DNA of 64,000 bases from Deinococcus sp. YIM 134068 (GTDB taxonomy: Bacteria > Deinococcota > Deinococci > Deinococcales > Deinococcaceae). Made by a program: the position numbers and the translations under genes. Every line of letters starts with the position of its first letter. Position 1 is the first letter of the stretch. The DNA lies in contig NZ_JAZHPF010000003.1 in assembly GCF_036543075.1 (NCBI RefSeq), positions 1 through 64,000 of the forward strand, given 5' to 3'. Of this stretch, positions 42,776 to 55,572 are shown one piece after another. The notes below the pieces were generated by a model, which made no database searches, was not told the origin of the DNA, and saw only the letters and a list, made by a program, of their open reading frames with translations.

Positions 42776-42934
42776 ATGAATGCTCACCTGAACCACGCTC
42801 TCGCCTGCGACCGCCTCCAGGCCCTGCACGCTGAGGCCCAGCGCGACCGTGAGGCCCGCGCCGCCCGACCTGCCCGAAGCGACGCCAAGCCCCGCCCCAA
42901 CCTCCTCGCCCTCCTGCGCCCCAAGCCCGCATGA
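42776..42934 (+). CDS. Small basic Ala/Arg/Pro-rich protein (52 residues)
   Basis: A 52-residue reading frame beginning [20 protein letters not shown]. An N-terminal amphipathic helix ([12 protein letters not shown]) leads to a basic Pro-rich tail ([17 protein letters not shown]). No domain is recognised. Support as a gene: GGGGAGGAAAG about 8 bases before the ATG and a strong terminator 26 bases after the stop; the third-codon positions are mostly G or C. No leaderless box and no clear promoter were found. It lies between the PAP2 and uvrC genes on the opposite strand. Function unknown. Confidence 0.6.
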   Translation: MNAHLNHALACDRLQALHAEAQRDREARAARPARSDAKPRPNLLALLRPKPA

Positions 42935-42960
42935 CTGCGACCGCACTCAACCCGCAGCAA

Positions 42961-42996
42961 CGCCCCCTCTGAGTCTGGAGGGGGCGAGTTCTGTTT
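42961..42996 (+). terminator. Terminator of the small basic protein gene
   Basis: CGCCCCCTC and GAGGGGGCG form a perfect 9-bp stem with an 8-base loop, followed by AGTTCTGTTTC. Confidence 0.85.
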
Positions 42997-42998
42997 CT

Positions 42999-43077
42999 GT
43001 CTCACCGTCTGACGGTCGAACGGTCGAAGGAGAGGGCGGCTGGGTCCGTTCGACGGTTCGACCGTGGACGGTGAGAC
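42999..43077. repeat. Period-8 repeat forming a long imperfect hairpin
   Basis: Outer arms GTCTCACCGTC (42999-43009) and GACGGTGAGAC (43067-43077) are perfectly complementary. The inner arms are period-8 units (ACGGTCGA, ACGGTCGA against CGTTCGAC, GGTTCGAC), giving pairing over about 30 bp with few mismatches. Lies between the small gene's terminator and the uvrC stop. Confidence 0.8.
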
Positions 43078-43128
43078 GCAGTTGGACGGCGAGGATGCGG
43101 ACGAGACAGCTCTTGCAAAGACCGGCCC

Positions 43129-44979
<1,851 letters not shown>

Positions 44980-45042
44980 GCCCCAGGATAGGGCGCTGGA
45001 AGGGGGTCCACCGGATGATCGGTCACGCGGGGGGGAGGGTCG

Positions 45043-45070
45043 CCAGCTTCCAGTCGCCAGTCGCCAGGAA
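45043..45070 (+). repeat. Period-7 repeat, 4 units (CCAGYNN / CCAGGNN)
   Basis: CCAGCTT, CCAGTCG, CCAGTCG, CCAGGAA, in the gap between divergent uvrC and the phosphatase gene. Confidence 0.75.
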
Positions 45071-45090
45071 CGGGCAACGCCCGCCCACGT

Positions 45091-45096
45091 TAGGCT
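45091..45096 (+). promoter_or_regulatory. -10 box TAGGCT, leaderless promoter
   Basis: TAGGCT lies 7 bases before the ATG at 45104. Confidence 0.45.
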
Positions 45097-45103
45097 GACC
45101 GCC

Positions 45104-45715
45104 ATGCCCGTTCCCCGCCTCTTCCTCGTCCGCCACGGCCAGACCGCCTCGAACGTCGCCCGCCTCCTGCGCGGCCCGTCCGGGGCCGACGATCCCCTCG
45201 ACCCGGTGGGGGAGACCCAGGCCCGCCGCCTCGCCGCCCACCTCGCCACCCTGGGGCTGCCCGACCCGCGTGTCTACGCCAGCCCCTACCTCCGCGCCCG
45301 GCAGACCGCGCAGGCCGTCGCCGACGCCCTCGGCGTGCCCGTCGCCGTGCTGGAGGGCGTCCACGAGATTCACCCCGGCGACTGGGAGGGCCGTCCCTAC
45401 GAGCACCTCCTCACCCACGCCCACGAGCTGCGGCAGGGGGAAGGCGGCTTCGGCTTCCCCGGCGGCGAGACTCTGGAGCAGGTCGGCACCCGCTTCCGCC
45501 GCGCCCTCCACGGCCTGCCCGCGACGGAGACCCCGGTCGTCGTCTCCCACGGCGGTGCCCTCTCCGCCGTCCTCGCCACCCTCCTCGGCGTCGACGCCGC
45601 TGACGCCTGGAAGGAACGCCGCTTCGCCCACCCCAACGCCGCCCTCACCGAACTGGGACGCCACGGCGAACGCTGGGAGCTGGTGCGGATGGCGGACGCG
45701 GGACATCTGGATTAA
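45104..45715 (+). CDS. Histidine phosphatase family protein
   Basis: A 203-residue phosphoglycerate-mutase-like phosphatase. [19 protein letters not shown] carries the phospho-accepting His in RHGQT near residue 11; the second Arg lies in [14 protein letters not shown]; Glu in [13 protein letters not shown]; the second His in [18 protein letters not shown]. Members include CobC-type and broad phosphatases; substrate unknown. The start is set by a leaderless -10 box. Its stop codon is part of the AT-rich 10-mer ATTAATACAA. Confidence 0.9.
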   Translation: MPVPRLFLVRHGQTASNVARLLRGPSGADDPLDPVGETQARRLAAHLATLGLPDPRVYASPYLRARQTAQAVADALGVPVAVLEGVHEIHPGDWEGRPYEHLLTHAHELRQGEGGFGFPGGETLEQVGTRFRRALHGLPATETPVVVSHGGALSAVLATLLGVDAADAWKERRFAHPNAALTELGRHGERWELVRMADAGHLD

Positions 45716-45720
45716 TACAA
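45711..45720 (+). repeat. AT-rich 10-mer ATTAATACAA (copy 2)
   Basis: Overlaps the TAA stop (45713-45715) of the histidine phosphatase gene, whose penultimate codon is GAT. Confidence 0.5.
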
Positions 45721-45790
45721 GATTTGGAGGTTTTCCTCTCCTGCCAGCCAAGCAACCGTCTCACCGTCGAACTGCACCAACCCCCGCCCT

Positions 45791-45846
45791 CGACCTTTCG
45801 ACCGTTCGACGGTTAGACCCTCAGAGCCTCAGACCGTCCGACTCCC
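45791..45846 (+). repeat. Period-8 repeat, 7 units
   Basis: CGACCTTT, CGACCGTT, CGACGGTT, AGACCCTC, AGAGCCTC, AGACCGTC, CGACTCCC. The GA at positions 2-3 is invariant, with C at position 4 in six of seven units; the other positions drift. It precedes the first alpha/beta hydrolase promoter. Confidence 0.8.
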
Positions 45847-45860
45847 AGCCCCCCACACGC

Positions 45861-45866
45861 TATGCT
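45861..45866 (+). promoter_or_regulatory. -10 box TATGCT, leaderless promoter of the first alpha/beta hydrolase
   Basis: TATGCT lies 7 bases before the GTG at 45874. It contains the ATG at 45862, which is therefore unlikely to be the start. Confidence 0.5.
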
Positions 45867-45873
45867 CCCCCCC

Positions 45874-46638
45874 GTGCGAGCGCAGACCTACCGGGCCGGG
45901 GGTGCCCGCCTCTCCTACCACGTCACGGGCGAGGGCGACCCGATCATCCTCGTCCACGGGCTGAGCGGGTCGGGGCGCTGGTGGCGGCGCAACGTGCCCG
46001 CCCTCGCCATTTCACACCGGGTCTACGTCGTCGATCTCGTCGGCTATGGCCGGGCCTACCGCCAGCGGGCGCTCGGGGTGCGGGGGGCGGCGGCCCTGAT
46101 CGCCGACTGGATGGACGACCTCGGGATGGAGCGCGCGACCCTGATCGGGCACTCGATGGGCGGGCATATCTGCACCCACGTGGCGGCCCTGCGACCTGGC
46201 CGGGTGCGCCACCTCGTCCTCGCATGCGCGAGCGGCCTGCTGACCGGCAACATCTACCGGGTCGCGCTGAAGCTGCCCAGGGCCGCCGTCACGGGCCGCC
46301 TCACCTTCATGCCGCGCGTGTTCGCCGACGCCGTGCGCGCCGGGCCGCTCAACGTGTGGCGAAGCACCACCGACCTCCTCGGGGACCATGTGGGCGACCT
46401 GCTCCCCACCCTCACCGCGCGGACGCTCGTGATCTGGGGGGCGCGCGACGCCCTCGTGCCCGCCCGCATTGGCCGGATGCTCGCGGCGGCCATCCCCGGT
46501 GCCCGCTACGAGGAACTGCCCCGCGCCGGGCACGTCGTCATGGTGGACGCCCCCGAACGCTTCAACGCCCTCGTCCTCGATTTCCTCGCGGAGGCCGAGC
46601 GTGGGGACGAGGCGGCGGACCGGAGCGCCGGGGCTTGA
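45874..46638 (+). CDS. Alpha/beta hydrolase (first of a pair)
   Basis: A 254-residue hydrolase. PIILVHGLSGSGRWW holds the oxyanion HG, IGHSMGGHICTHVAAL the nucleophile Ser, TLVIWGARDALVPARIG the acid Asp and RAGHVVMVDAPERF the catalytic His. No signal peptide. The substrate could be an ester, lactone or C-C bond as in MhpC-type enzymes; nothing nearby decides. GTG at 45874 is preferred because the ATG 12 bases upstream lies inside the -10 box. The stop overlaps the TTG start of the second hydrolase gene. Confidence 0.88.
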   Translation: MRAQTYRAGGARLSYHVTGEGDPIILVHGLSGSGRWWRRNVPALAISHRVYVVDLVGYGRAYRQRALGVRGAAALIADWMDDLGMERATLIGHSMGGHICTHVAALRPGRVRHLVLACASGLLTGNIYRVALKLPRAAVTGRLTFMPRVFADAVRAGPLNVWRSTTDLLGDHVGDLLPTLTARTLVIWGARDALVPARIGRMLAAAIPGARYEELPRAGHVVMVDAPERFNALVLDFLAEAERGDEAADRSAGA

Positions 46639-47384
46639 GCGCCCGCTCGCACTTCACCCGTGTGCGCGGCCTGCGGACCCACGCCCGCGTCCACGGCGAG
46701 GGGCCGGCGGTCGTCCTCGTCCCCGGCCTGGGCTGCGCCTCGTGGATGTATGCCCGCGTCGCCCGCGAACTCGCCCGCGAGCGCACCGTCTACCTGTACG
46801 ACCCCCCCGGCCACGGCCACAGCGCGGCCCCCCCGCACGGCCCCGCCACCCTCGCCGACCTCGCCGACCACCTCGCCGCGTGGCTGGACGCGGCGGACCT
46901 GCACGGTGTCCCCCTCTTCGGGCACTCCCTCGGCGCAGAGATCATCTTCGACCTCACCGCCCGGCACCCCGGCCTCTCCCCGGCTCTCATCGCCTGCGCC
47001 CCCACCGGCATCCCCGAGAATCCCAGCGTCGCCGGGCAGTTCCTGCGGCTGCTGCGGGACCTTCCGCGCGAGCGCCCCGGCCTCCTGCTGCCCGGCCTCG
47101 CCGCCTACGCCCGCTGCGGCCCCACCCGGATGCTCCGCCTCGCCCGCGACCAGAGCGGCCACGAGACCGGCCCCCTGCTCTCCCGCATCCGCGTCCCCAC
47201 CCTCCTCCTCGACGGCACCGCCGACCCCGTGGTCCGCTCCTGGACCGTCCGCGCCATCCGCCACAGCATTCCCCACGCCACGATCCGCCGCATCGAGGGC
47301 GGCACCCACGCCCTCACGGACTCGCATCCGGAGGCGGTGGCACGGGCGACGCTGGAGTTCCTGGGAGACAGGGATGAGGGATGA
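46635..47384 (+). CDS. Alpha/beta hydrolase (second of a pair)
   Basis: A 249-residue hydrolase related in layout to its neighbour: [15 protein letters not shown] (oxyanion region with P-G instead of H-G), [30 protein letters not shown] (nucleophile), [14 protein letters not shown] (acid) and [14 protein letters not shown] (His). The TTG start at 46635 overlaps the preceding stop as TTGA and gives a sensible N-terminus ([21 protein letters not shown]); a GTG 26 bases later is a weaker choice. The two genes may be an old duplication with divergence. Confidence 0.82.
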   Translation: MSARSHFTRVRGLRTHARVHGEGPAVVLVPGLGCASWMYARVARELARERTVYLYDPPGHGHSAAPPHGPATLADLADHLAAWLDAADLHGVPLFGHSLGAEIIFDLTARHPGLSPALIACAPTGIPENPSVAGQFLRLLRDLPRERPGLLLPGLAAYARCGPTRMLRLARDQSGHETGPLLSRIRVPTLLLDGTADPVVRSWTVRAIRHSIPHATIRRIEGGTHALTDSHPEAVARATLEFLGDRDEG

Positions 47385-47478
47385 GGCGTCACTCGCCCCG
47401 AAAGCGCAATTGCGTTGCTTAAAAGGGATGGAAAAAGAGGATATAAGCAACCGAGTTGCCGTCTCCGGCCCCAGGCAC

Positions 47479-47484
47479 TACACT
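47479..47484 (+). promoter_or_regulatory. -10 box TACACT, leaderless promoter of the aminotransferase gene
   Basis: TACACT lies 6 bases before the ATG at 47491. Further upstream, GTTGCTTA (47414-47421) and TAAGCAAC (47444-47451) form a perfect 8-bp inverted repeat with a 22-base spacer that could be an operator. Confidence 0.5.
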
Positions 47485-47490
47485 CCCCGC

Positions 47491-48639
47491 ATGTTCGAGG
47501 ACATGCACAACGACCACATTCTCCTGACGCCCGGACCGACGCCGATCCACCCACGGGCGCAGCGGGCGCTGATGCGGGGAATGCTGGGGCATATGGACCC
47601 CGAGGTCTTCGCGTTGAACCGGGAGATTCAGGCGGACCTGCGGGTGATGTACGGCACCGAGCCGGAGGCGTTCACGGCGCTGCTGGCCGGGACCGGGAGC
47701 CTGGGGATGGAGGCGGGTTTCGCCAATCTCGTCGAGGCGGGGGACGAGGTGCTCGTGTGCGCGAACGGCTCGTTCGGACGGCGCATGGCGGAGATGGCCG
47801 CCCGCTACGGGGCGCGGGTGCGGCTGGTGACGGCCCCACTCGGGGAGGCGATCAATCCGGCGGACGTGGCCGCGCACCTGGGTGGCGTGAGCATGGTCGC
47901 CGTCGTCCACGGGGAGACGAGCACGGGGGTCCTGAACCCGGTGCCCGAGATTGCCCGGCTGGTGCGCCGCAGCGGGGCGCTGCTCACGGTGGACGCGGTG
48001 ACGACTGCCGGGATGGAGCCGTTCCACATGGCCGCGTGGGGGGTGGACTACGCCTACACGGGCGCGCAGAAGTGCCTCTCGGCCCCCCCCGGCCTCGCCC
48101 CCGTCGCCATCAGCGAACGGGCCTTCGCGCGCTTCAGCGCCCGCCGCTCCCCGACCCCGCTGTGGTACTGCGACTTCGAGGGCCTGCGCGACTACTGGAC
48201 CCGGCACACCTACCACCACACGGTCCCCGTCAACCTCCACTACGCCTTCCACGCCGCCCTCGGGGCCGCGCTGGAAGAGGGGCTGGAGACCCGGCAGGCC
48301 CGCGTCCGCCGCCTCGGGCGGGCCGTCGTGGACACGCTCGCGCCCCTGGGCTTCTCCCACTACGTCCGGGACCCCGCCGCCCGCTTACCCACCGTCCTCG
48401 CCCTGAGACTGCCCCCCGGCTTCGACGACGCGGGCATCCGCACGGCCCTGCGGCGGCGCGAGATCAGCGTCACGGGCGGCCTCGGCCCCACGGCGGGCGT
48501 GATCTGGCGCTTGGGCCTGATGGGCGAGGCCGCCCACTTCGCCCCCTACCACGCCCTGATGCGCGCCCTGGAGAGCCTGCTCGGCGAACGCGGGCTGGCA
48601 GAGCGGTTCGAGGAGGCGTGGGGGGGAGTTCCCGCCTGA
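47491..48639 (+). CDS. Class V aminotransferase (alanine/serine-glyoxylate type)
   Basis: A 382-residue PLP enzyme of the alanine-glyoxylate / serine-pyruvate group. [18 protein letters not shown] is the typical start, [23 protein letters not shown] the cofactor-binding region, [20 protein letters not shown] follows, [14 protein letters not shown] holds the PLP-pyridine Asp and [16 protein letters not shown] the Schiff-base Lys194. It may act in glyoxylate/serine metabolism or in transamination of a related acceptor. The leaderless -10 box selects ATG 47491. Confidence 0.92.
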   Translation: MFEDMHNDHILLTPGPTPIHPRAQRALMRGMLGHMDPEVFALNREIQADLRVMYGTEPEAFTALLAGTGSLGMEAGFANLVEAGDEVLVCANGSFGRRMAEMAARYGARVRLVTAPLGEAINPADVAAHLGGVSMVAVVHGETSTGVLNPVPEIARLVRRSGALLTVDAVTTAGMEPFHMAAWGVDYAYTGAQKCLSAPPGLAPVAISERAFARFSARRSPTPLWYCDFEGLRDYWTRHTYHHTVPVNLHYAFHAALGAALEEGLETRQARVRRLGRAVVDTLAPLGFSHYVRDPAARLPTVLALRLPPGFDDAGIRTALRRREISVTGGLGPTAGVIWRLGLMGEAAHFAPYHALMRALESLLGERGLAERFEEAWGGVPA

Positions 48640-48648
48640 GGCGGGCGT

Positions 48649-48725
48649 CAAACCGTCCAACAGTCGAACCGTCTGACGGCCCCACGGCGGTTCGGTTAGA
48701 CGGTTCGACCTTTAGCCCTTCGGAC
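48649..48725. repeat. Period-8 repeat with inverted halves between convergent genes
   Basis: Left half: CAAACCGT, CCAACAGT, CGAACCGT, CTGACGGC. Right half: CGGTTCGG, TTAGACGG, TTCGACCT, TTAGCCCT, TCGGACCC. GTCGAACCGTCT on the left pairs with AGACGGTTCGAC on the right. It fills the gap between the aminotransferase and metallophosphatase stops and could end both transcripts. Confidence 0.8.
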
Positions 48726-48727
48726 CC

Positions 48728-49432
48728 TCACCCCATCCGCCCCGTCCGGATCACGTCCGCGATCACGGGCGGCAGGTTCCACGCCATGATGTCGAAGGCC
48801 GACGACGCGAAGTCGTAGGGCACCTTGTGGAGGCTGACCACCGGGCGGCGGCCCGCGCAGTCCACGAGGGCCACGTCCGCCCCCGGCTCGTGGTTGAGGC
48901 TCAGGCCCACGCTGCCGGGGTCCACGAAGGTCGTCTCCCCGATCACCCGCACGAAGGGCACGTGTGAGCCGCCCACCACGAGGACCCGCGCGTTCAGGCC
49001 CTCGGCGAGCGCCTCCAGCTCGCGCTCGGGGGCCATCAGGTCGAGCCGACCGGCGGGATCGTGGGGCGCGCCGTGGAAATACCGCACCCGGCCCACCGGG
49101 GTCTTGAGGCGGCCCCCCGACGGCAGTCTCCGCAGGAAGTCGAGCTGCTCGGGCGAGAGCACCCGGCGCGTCCAGTTCAGCACCTGCTCGGCCACCCCGC
49201 CGCGCCCGGTCCGCTCGCCGAGTTCGAGGGCGACGCGCATGTCGCTGCTGCCCAGCCCGGCGGTCCAGCCCTCGCGCCCCACGAGGTCAATGACTGGCCC
49301 CGGCGAGGCCCCGTAGCCCACGAGGTCTCCCACCACGATGACCTCGTGGACCGAGTGCTCCGCCAGAAAGCGTTTCACCGCCGTCAGCGCGTGGATGTTG
49401 CCGTGAAGGTCACTCAAGAAGGCCAGTCGCAA
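48728..49432 (-). CDS. Metallophosphoesterase (YfcE-like)
   Basis: A 234-residue calcineurin-like phosphoesterase. Metal motifs: [14 protein letters not shown] (D-x-H), VVGDLVGYG (G-D-x-x), then GSSDM in place of the usual GNHD/E (the His is replaced, so the site is altered), YFHGAP (H) and VVGGSHVPF (G-H-x-H-like, here GSHV). The altered motifs suggest weak or specialised activity. TTG start at 49432 with a TAGGAT box 9 bases before it. Convergent with the aminotransferase gene. Confidence 0.85.
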   Translation of the reverse strand: MRLAFLSDLHGNIHALTAVKRFLAEHSVHEVIVVGDLVGYGASPGPVIDLVGREGWTAGLGSSDMRVALELGERTGRGGVAEQVLNWTRRVLSPEQLDFLRRLPSGGRLKTPVGRVRYFHGAPHDPAGRLDLMAPERELEALAEGLNARVLVVGGSHVPFVRVIGETTFVDPGSVGLSLNHEPGADVALVDCAGRRPVVSLHKVPYDFASSAFDIMAWNLPPVIADVIRTGRMG

Positions 49433-49501
49433 GGTGGCCCCATCCTAGAGCATCGGCCCGGAGCACGGCCCCCGCGCGGGACCGGGGCGAAGGGGGGAGG
49501 G

Positions 49502-49543
49502 GTGGCTCGTCGCTTGTGGCCCGTGGCCCGTGGCGTGTCGAGG
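49502..49543 (+). repeat. Period-7 repeat, 6 units (GTGGCNN / GTCGNNN)
   Basis: GTGGCTC, GTCGCTT, GTGGCCC, GTGGCCC, GTGGCGT, GTCGAGG. Between divergent metallophosphatase and lnt genes, just before the lnt -10 box. Confidence 0.75.
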
Positions 49544-49568
49544 CCTTCGCCACGGGTCACAAGCTCCC

Positions 49569-49574
49569 TATCAT
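49569..49574 (+). promoter_or_regulatory. -10 box TATCAT, leaderless promoter of lnt
   Basis: TATCAT lies 6 bases before the GTG at 49581. Confidence 0.5.
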
Positions 49575-49580
49575 GGCCCG

Positions 49581-51047
49581 GTGCCGCCCCTCCCCCCCGT
49601 CCCCGTCTCCCTCGCCCTGGGGGCGCTCCTCGCCGCCTGTGGGCTGCCGCTGCCGTGGAGCTTCCTCTCGTACGTCCCGCTCGCGCTGCTGCTCGTCCAC
49701 GTCACGGGGGCCGCCTCCTCGCGCGGGGTCGCCGCCCGGATGTGGTGGGCGGGCGCGGCCTACAGCGCCGTTCACCTGTGGTGGCTCACCGCCTTCCTCG
49801 CCAAGCTCTTCGGAACGCCCGTGCTCGGCGTGCTCGCGTTCGCCCTCTTCGCGCTGGAGGGGGCCTTTCTCGCCGTCATGGCCCTCCTCGCCGCCCGGCT
49901 CGTCCGCACGCGGGAGGCGCGGGTGTGGGCCATCGCGGGCGGGTGGGTCGTGCTGGAATGGCTGCGCTTTCTCGGCCCGCTCGCCTTTCCGTGGCCGACG
50001 CTGGGGTACACCCTGCTCCCCACCCCCGCCATCCAGATCGCCGACCTCGGCGGGGTGCTCCTCGGCAGCGTCCTCATCGCCGCCACCGCCGCCGCCCTCG
50101 TCTCCTTCTGGTGGGGGAGACGGTCCCCCCTCGTCCTCCTCTCCGCCCTGTGGGTCGCCGCCCTCGCCTACGGGGTGACGCGGGTGCCGGGGAGCGGCCC
50201 CGTTCAACCCCTGCTCGTGCTGAGAACCGAGTTCGATTCGTTCGGGCGGGCCACCCGCCAGCTCAGCCCCGCCCAGCAACTGGACGTGCAGCGCGCTCTC
50301 AGCGCGGCGCGGCGGCCCGGCGAACTCGTGGTCTGGAGCGAGACGGCGGTGACGGCCCCCGGCAATCGCCCCCGCCTGCCCGAGTTCCCCGCCCCCGGCC
50401 TCACCGGCGTCGGCACCCCCTACGGGGAGCAACCCCGGCGCAACTCGGTCGTGAGCGTCGCCGCGGGCGGCCAGATCACCGCCCGCAACGAGAAGGCCCG
50501 GCTCGTCCCCTTCGGCGAGTATTTCCCGCTGTACGGCACCCTGCGTCCCGTTTACCGGTTGATCGAGGGCGTCCTCGGGTTCAACCTCGGCGGCCTGACC
50601 CCCGCCCCCACCCTCACCCCCCTGACCCTGAACGGTGTCTCCTACGGGGCCTACGTCTGCTACGACAGCGTGTTTCCGTGGGTCGCCCGTCAACTCACGC
50701 AGAAGGGCGCGCACCTCCTCGTCAACGTCTCCAACGACGGCTGGTACGACGGCTGGGGTGTCACCCAGCACTTCCAGATGGGCCGCGTCCGCGCCATCGA
50801 GACCCGCCGCTGGGTCGTCCGCAGCGTCAACGAGGGCGTCGCCGCCACCGTGGACGACCTGGGCCGTCCGGTCCAGACCCTCAGCCGGGGAGAAGGCGTC
50901 CTCCACGCCCGCCCCCGACTGCTGACCGGACAGACCCCCTACGTCCGATACGGCGACCTGCCCGCCCTGCTCCTCGCCGCGCTGATGGTGGGCTACGGGG
51001 GATGGCTGGGACGGCGGCCAGCGACCAGCGTCCAGCCGCCAGCATGA
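49581..51047 (+). CDS. lnt: Apolipoprotein N-acyltransferase
   Basis: A 488-residue membrane enzyme that N-acylates the terminal Cys of lipoproteins. About six N-terminal helices (residues 5-195) are followed by a nitrilase domain with the catalytic triad Glu254 (VVWSETAV), Lys305 ([14 protein letters not shown]) and Cys360 (YVCYDSVFP), then [13 protein letters not shown] and [19 protein letters not shown] final helix precedes the end. The last codons ([11 protein letters not shown]) coincide with a CCAGCNN period-7 array, so the C-terminal tail comes from repeat DNA. The leaderless box sets GTG 49581. Several lipoproteins in this window would be substrates. Confidence 0.95.
   Translation: MPPLPPVPVSLALGALLAACGLPLPWSFLSYVPLALLLVHVTGAASSRGVAARMWWAGAAYSAVHLWWLTAFLAKLFGTPVLGVLAFALFALEGAFLAVMALLAARLVRTREARVWAIAGGWVVLEWLRFLGPLAFPWPTLGYTLLPTPAIQIADLGGVLLGSVLIAATAAALVSFWWGRRSPLVLLSALWVAALAYGVTRVPGSGPVQPLLVLRTEFDSFGRATRQLSPAQQLDVQRALSAARRPGELVVWSETAVTAPGNRPRLPEFPAPGLTGVGTPYGEQPRRNSVVSVAAGGQITARNEKARLVPFGEYFPLYGTLRPVYRLIEGVLGFNLGGLTPAPTLTPLTLNGVSYGAYVCYDSVFPWVARQLTQKGAHLLVNVSNDGWYDGWGVTQHFQMGRVRAIETRRWVVRSVNEGVAATVDDLGRPVQTLSRGEGVLHARPRLLTGQTPYVRYGDLPALLLAALMVGYGGWLGRRPATSVQPPA
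51019..51045 (+). repeat. Period-7 repeat, 4 units, inside the lnt 3' end
   Basis: CCAGCGA, CCAGCGT, CCAGCCG, CCAGCAT; the last base of the last unit starts the TGA stop of lnt. Confidence 0.8.
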
Positions 51048-51049
51048 CC

Positions 51050-51090
51050 AAAAGAAGAGGTGCGGCGACCCGAAAGCCCCGCACCCCCTC
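51050..51090 (-). terminator. Terminator of the mal operon
   Basis: GGTGCGG (51060-51066) and CCGCACC (51080-51086) pair; on the minus strand the stem is followed by TCTTCTTTT. It may serve lnt from the other side as well. Confidence 0.75.
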
Positions 51091-51116
51091 ATCCCTAGAA
51101 CCCAACCCCTCACCCC

Positions 51117-53935
<2,819 letters not shown>

Positions 53936-53960
53936 CCGGGGCGGCTCCTTCGCAGATTGA

Positions 53961-54032
53961 AAGGTCGAACGGTCGAATGGTCGAAGGAGGGGGACGGTTT
54001 GACGGTTTGACGGTTTGGCCGTTCGACCCGCC
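53961..54032 (+). repeat. Period-8 repeat, 9 units, between malE and malF
   Basis: AAGGTCGA, ACGGTCGA, ATGGTCGA, AGGAGGGG, GACGGTTT three times, GGCCGTTC, GACCCGCC. The first three units differ only at position 2; the middle three are identical. The two halves are roughly inverted (GGTCGA against GCCGTTCGACC). Confidence 0.85.
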
Positions 54033-54101
54033 CCCCCCGAAACGAGGGCGGCGGACAGGAACAGCCCTTCCCGGTCCGCCGCCCCCAGCCTCAGGTCCCG
54101 G

Positions 54102-55286
54102 TCACTTGATGTTGGACTCGATCTCGCTGACGGCCTTCTGGAGCAGTCCCGCGTAGTTCGGGCCGGGCTTCTGCACCGCCTGGGCCGTCGCCGCCGCCCA
54201 CGGCCCCCAGACCGCCCCCATCTCCGAGATGTTCGGCATCGCCGTGCCCGCGCTGATCGCCCGCCCGAAGCCCGCCACCACCGGGTCACTCTTCAGCCGC
54301 GCCCGCGCCGAGAGGCTCGCCGGAATCGCCCCGCCCGCCTTGTTGTAGGCCAGCTGCGCCTCGGGACTCGTCAACTGCCGCGCGAGCTGCACCGCCACCG
54401 GCTTGTTCTTGCTGTAGGCGTTCACCAGCACCGCCCGCACCCCCACGAATGGACTCCACTTCCCGGTCGCGCCGGGGGGCGTCGGAAAGTTGGCGATCCC
54501 GTAGTCGATGCCCGCCTTCTTGATGTCGCCCATGTCCCACGGGCCGGTGTAGAGCATCGCCGCGCGTCCGTCCACGAAGGCACTCTTGGCCGCGTCCTGA
54601 CTCACGCCCTCCGGCACGAGGTTGTACTTGTAGCGCAGATCGTTCAGGAACCCCAGCGCCTTCGCCGTCCCCGTGTTGTCCAGCCCCACGTCCCCCGTGT
54701 TCAGCGTGCCGCCATCGTTCTTGAACACGTACCCGCCATACGCGCTGACAAAGCCGTAGCTCTTGTAGGGTTCGCTGATGTCCGTCAGGTAGCCGAACTT
54801 CCCACTGCCGGTATTGGCCTGCGCGGCCTTGAGGAAGGCCGCCCACGTCGTCGGTGCCTGGGGCACCAGCTTCTTGTTGTAGATCAGCGCCACGGCCTCC
54901 GCATTCAGCGGCAGCCCGAACAGCTTGCCCTTGTAGGTAAACGCCCCCAGGGCCGTCCGGTCGTAGTCGGACCTGGACGTGACGTACTTATCCAGCGGCT
55001 CGATCACGCCCGACGCCGCATACCGCCCCAGGCGGTCGTGGGGTTCGGTGGCGATCAGGTCCGGCCCCTGCCCCTTCGGCGCGCTCTGGATGAACTTGTC
55101 CTGCGTCTGCGCGAACGGCACGCTCACCACCGTCACCTTGTGCCCCGTCTTCTTCTCGAACTGCGCGGCCTGCGCCTTGACCCAGGCAATCTCGCCCGCC
55201 GCCTCGAACGAGGTCCACATCGTCAGGTTTGCTGCGGAAGCACTTCCAGCCAGACCAACGGTCAGCGCCAACACCACTTTCTTCAT
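54102..55286 (-). CDS. malE: Maltose/maltodextrin-type ABC transporter substrate-binding protein
   Basis: A 394-residue exported binding protein. The signal peptide ends at GSASAAN; the mature part starts [37 protein letters not shown], followed by [60 protein letters not shown] and [16 protein letters not shown], all typical of MalE. The start is ATG at 55286 behind GGGAGACG. First gene of malE-F-G. About 110 bases upstream, GAAC-N4-GTTC (55396-55407) is a candidate LacI-family operator. Confidence 0.94.
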   Translation of the reverse strand: MKKVVLALTVGLAGSASAANLTMWTSFEAAGEIAWVKAQAAQFEKKTGHKVTVVSVPFAQTQDKFIQSAPKGQGPDLIATEPHDRLGRYAASGVIEPLDKYVTSRSDYDRTALGAFTYKGKLFGLPLNAEAVALIYNKKLVPQAPTTWAAFLKAAQANTGSGKFGYLTDISEPYKSYGFVSAYGGYVFKNDGGTLNTGDVGLDNTGTAKALGFLNDLRYKYNLVPEGVSQDAAKSAFVDGRAAMLYTGPWDMGDIKKAGIDYGIANFPTPPGATGKWSPFVGVRAVLVNAYSKNKPVAVQLARQLTSPEAQLAYNKAGGAIPASLSARARLKSDPVVAGFGRAISAGTAMPNISEMGAVWGPWAAATAQAVQKPGPNYAGLLQKAVSEIESNIK

Positions 55287-55505
55287 AGCGTCTCCCTGGG
55301 ACCGGGCCGGACTTCTGCGTCCGGTCGGTCGTCTGAAACCTCCTCCAGCCACCCGCCAAGAAGATGGATGGGCCGCCGGGACAGGTCCCACTGTTGAACG
55401 GTTGTTCGCCGCTATTCTTCCACTCCCGCCCGCCCGACATCGCGCCCTATACGACCATCCCCTTAAGTGAGCCTTTACCCATACCCGCGTCTGATCCGGC
55501 GGCAA

Positions 55506-55552
55506 CAAAAGGGTCTCCCCCCACTCGAACCGGGCGAGCGAAAGGGGAGACC
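55506..55552 (-). terminator. Terminator of the catabolic cluster
   Basis: On the minus strand GGTCTCCCC and GGGGAGACC form a perfect 9-bp stem extended inward by CGCTCG/CGAGTG, followed by CTTTTG. It lies right after the chimeric gene. Confidence 0.85.
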
Positions 55553-55572
55553 GGGGGAGACTGATCTGTGCG

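Noticed and set aside
45862..45873. ATG at 45862 as start of the first alpha/beta hydrolase
   Set aside because: It lies inside the TATGCT -10 box; the GTG at 45874 is at the proper leaderless distance.
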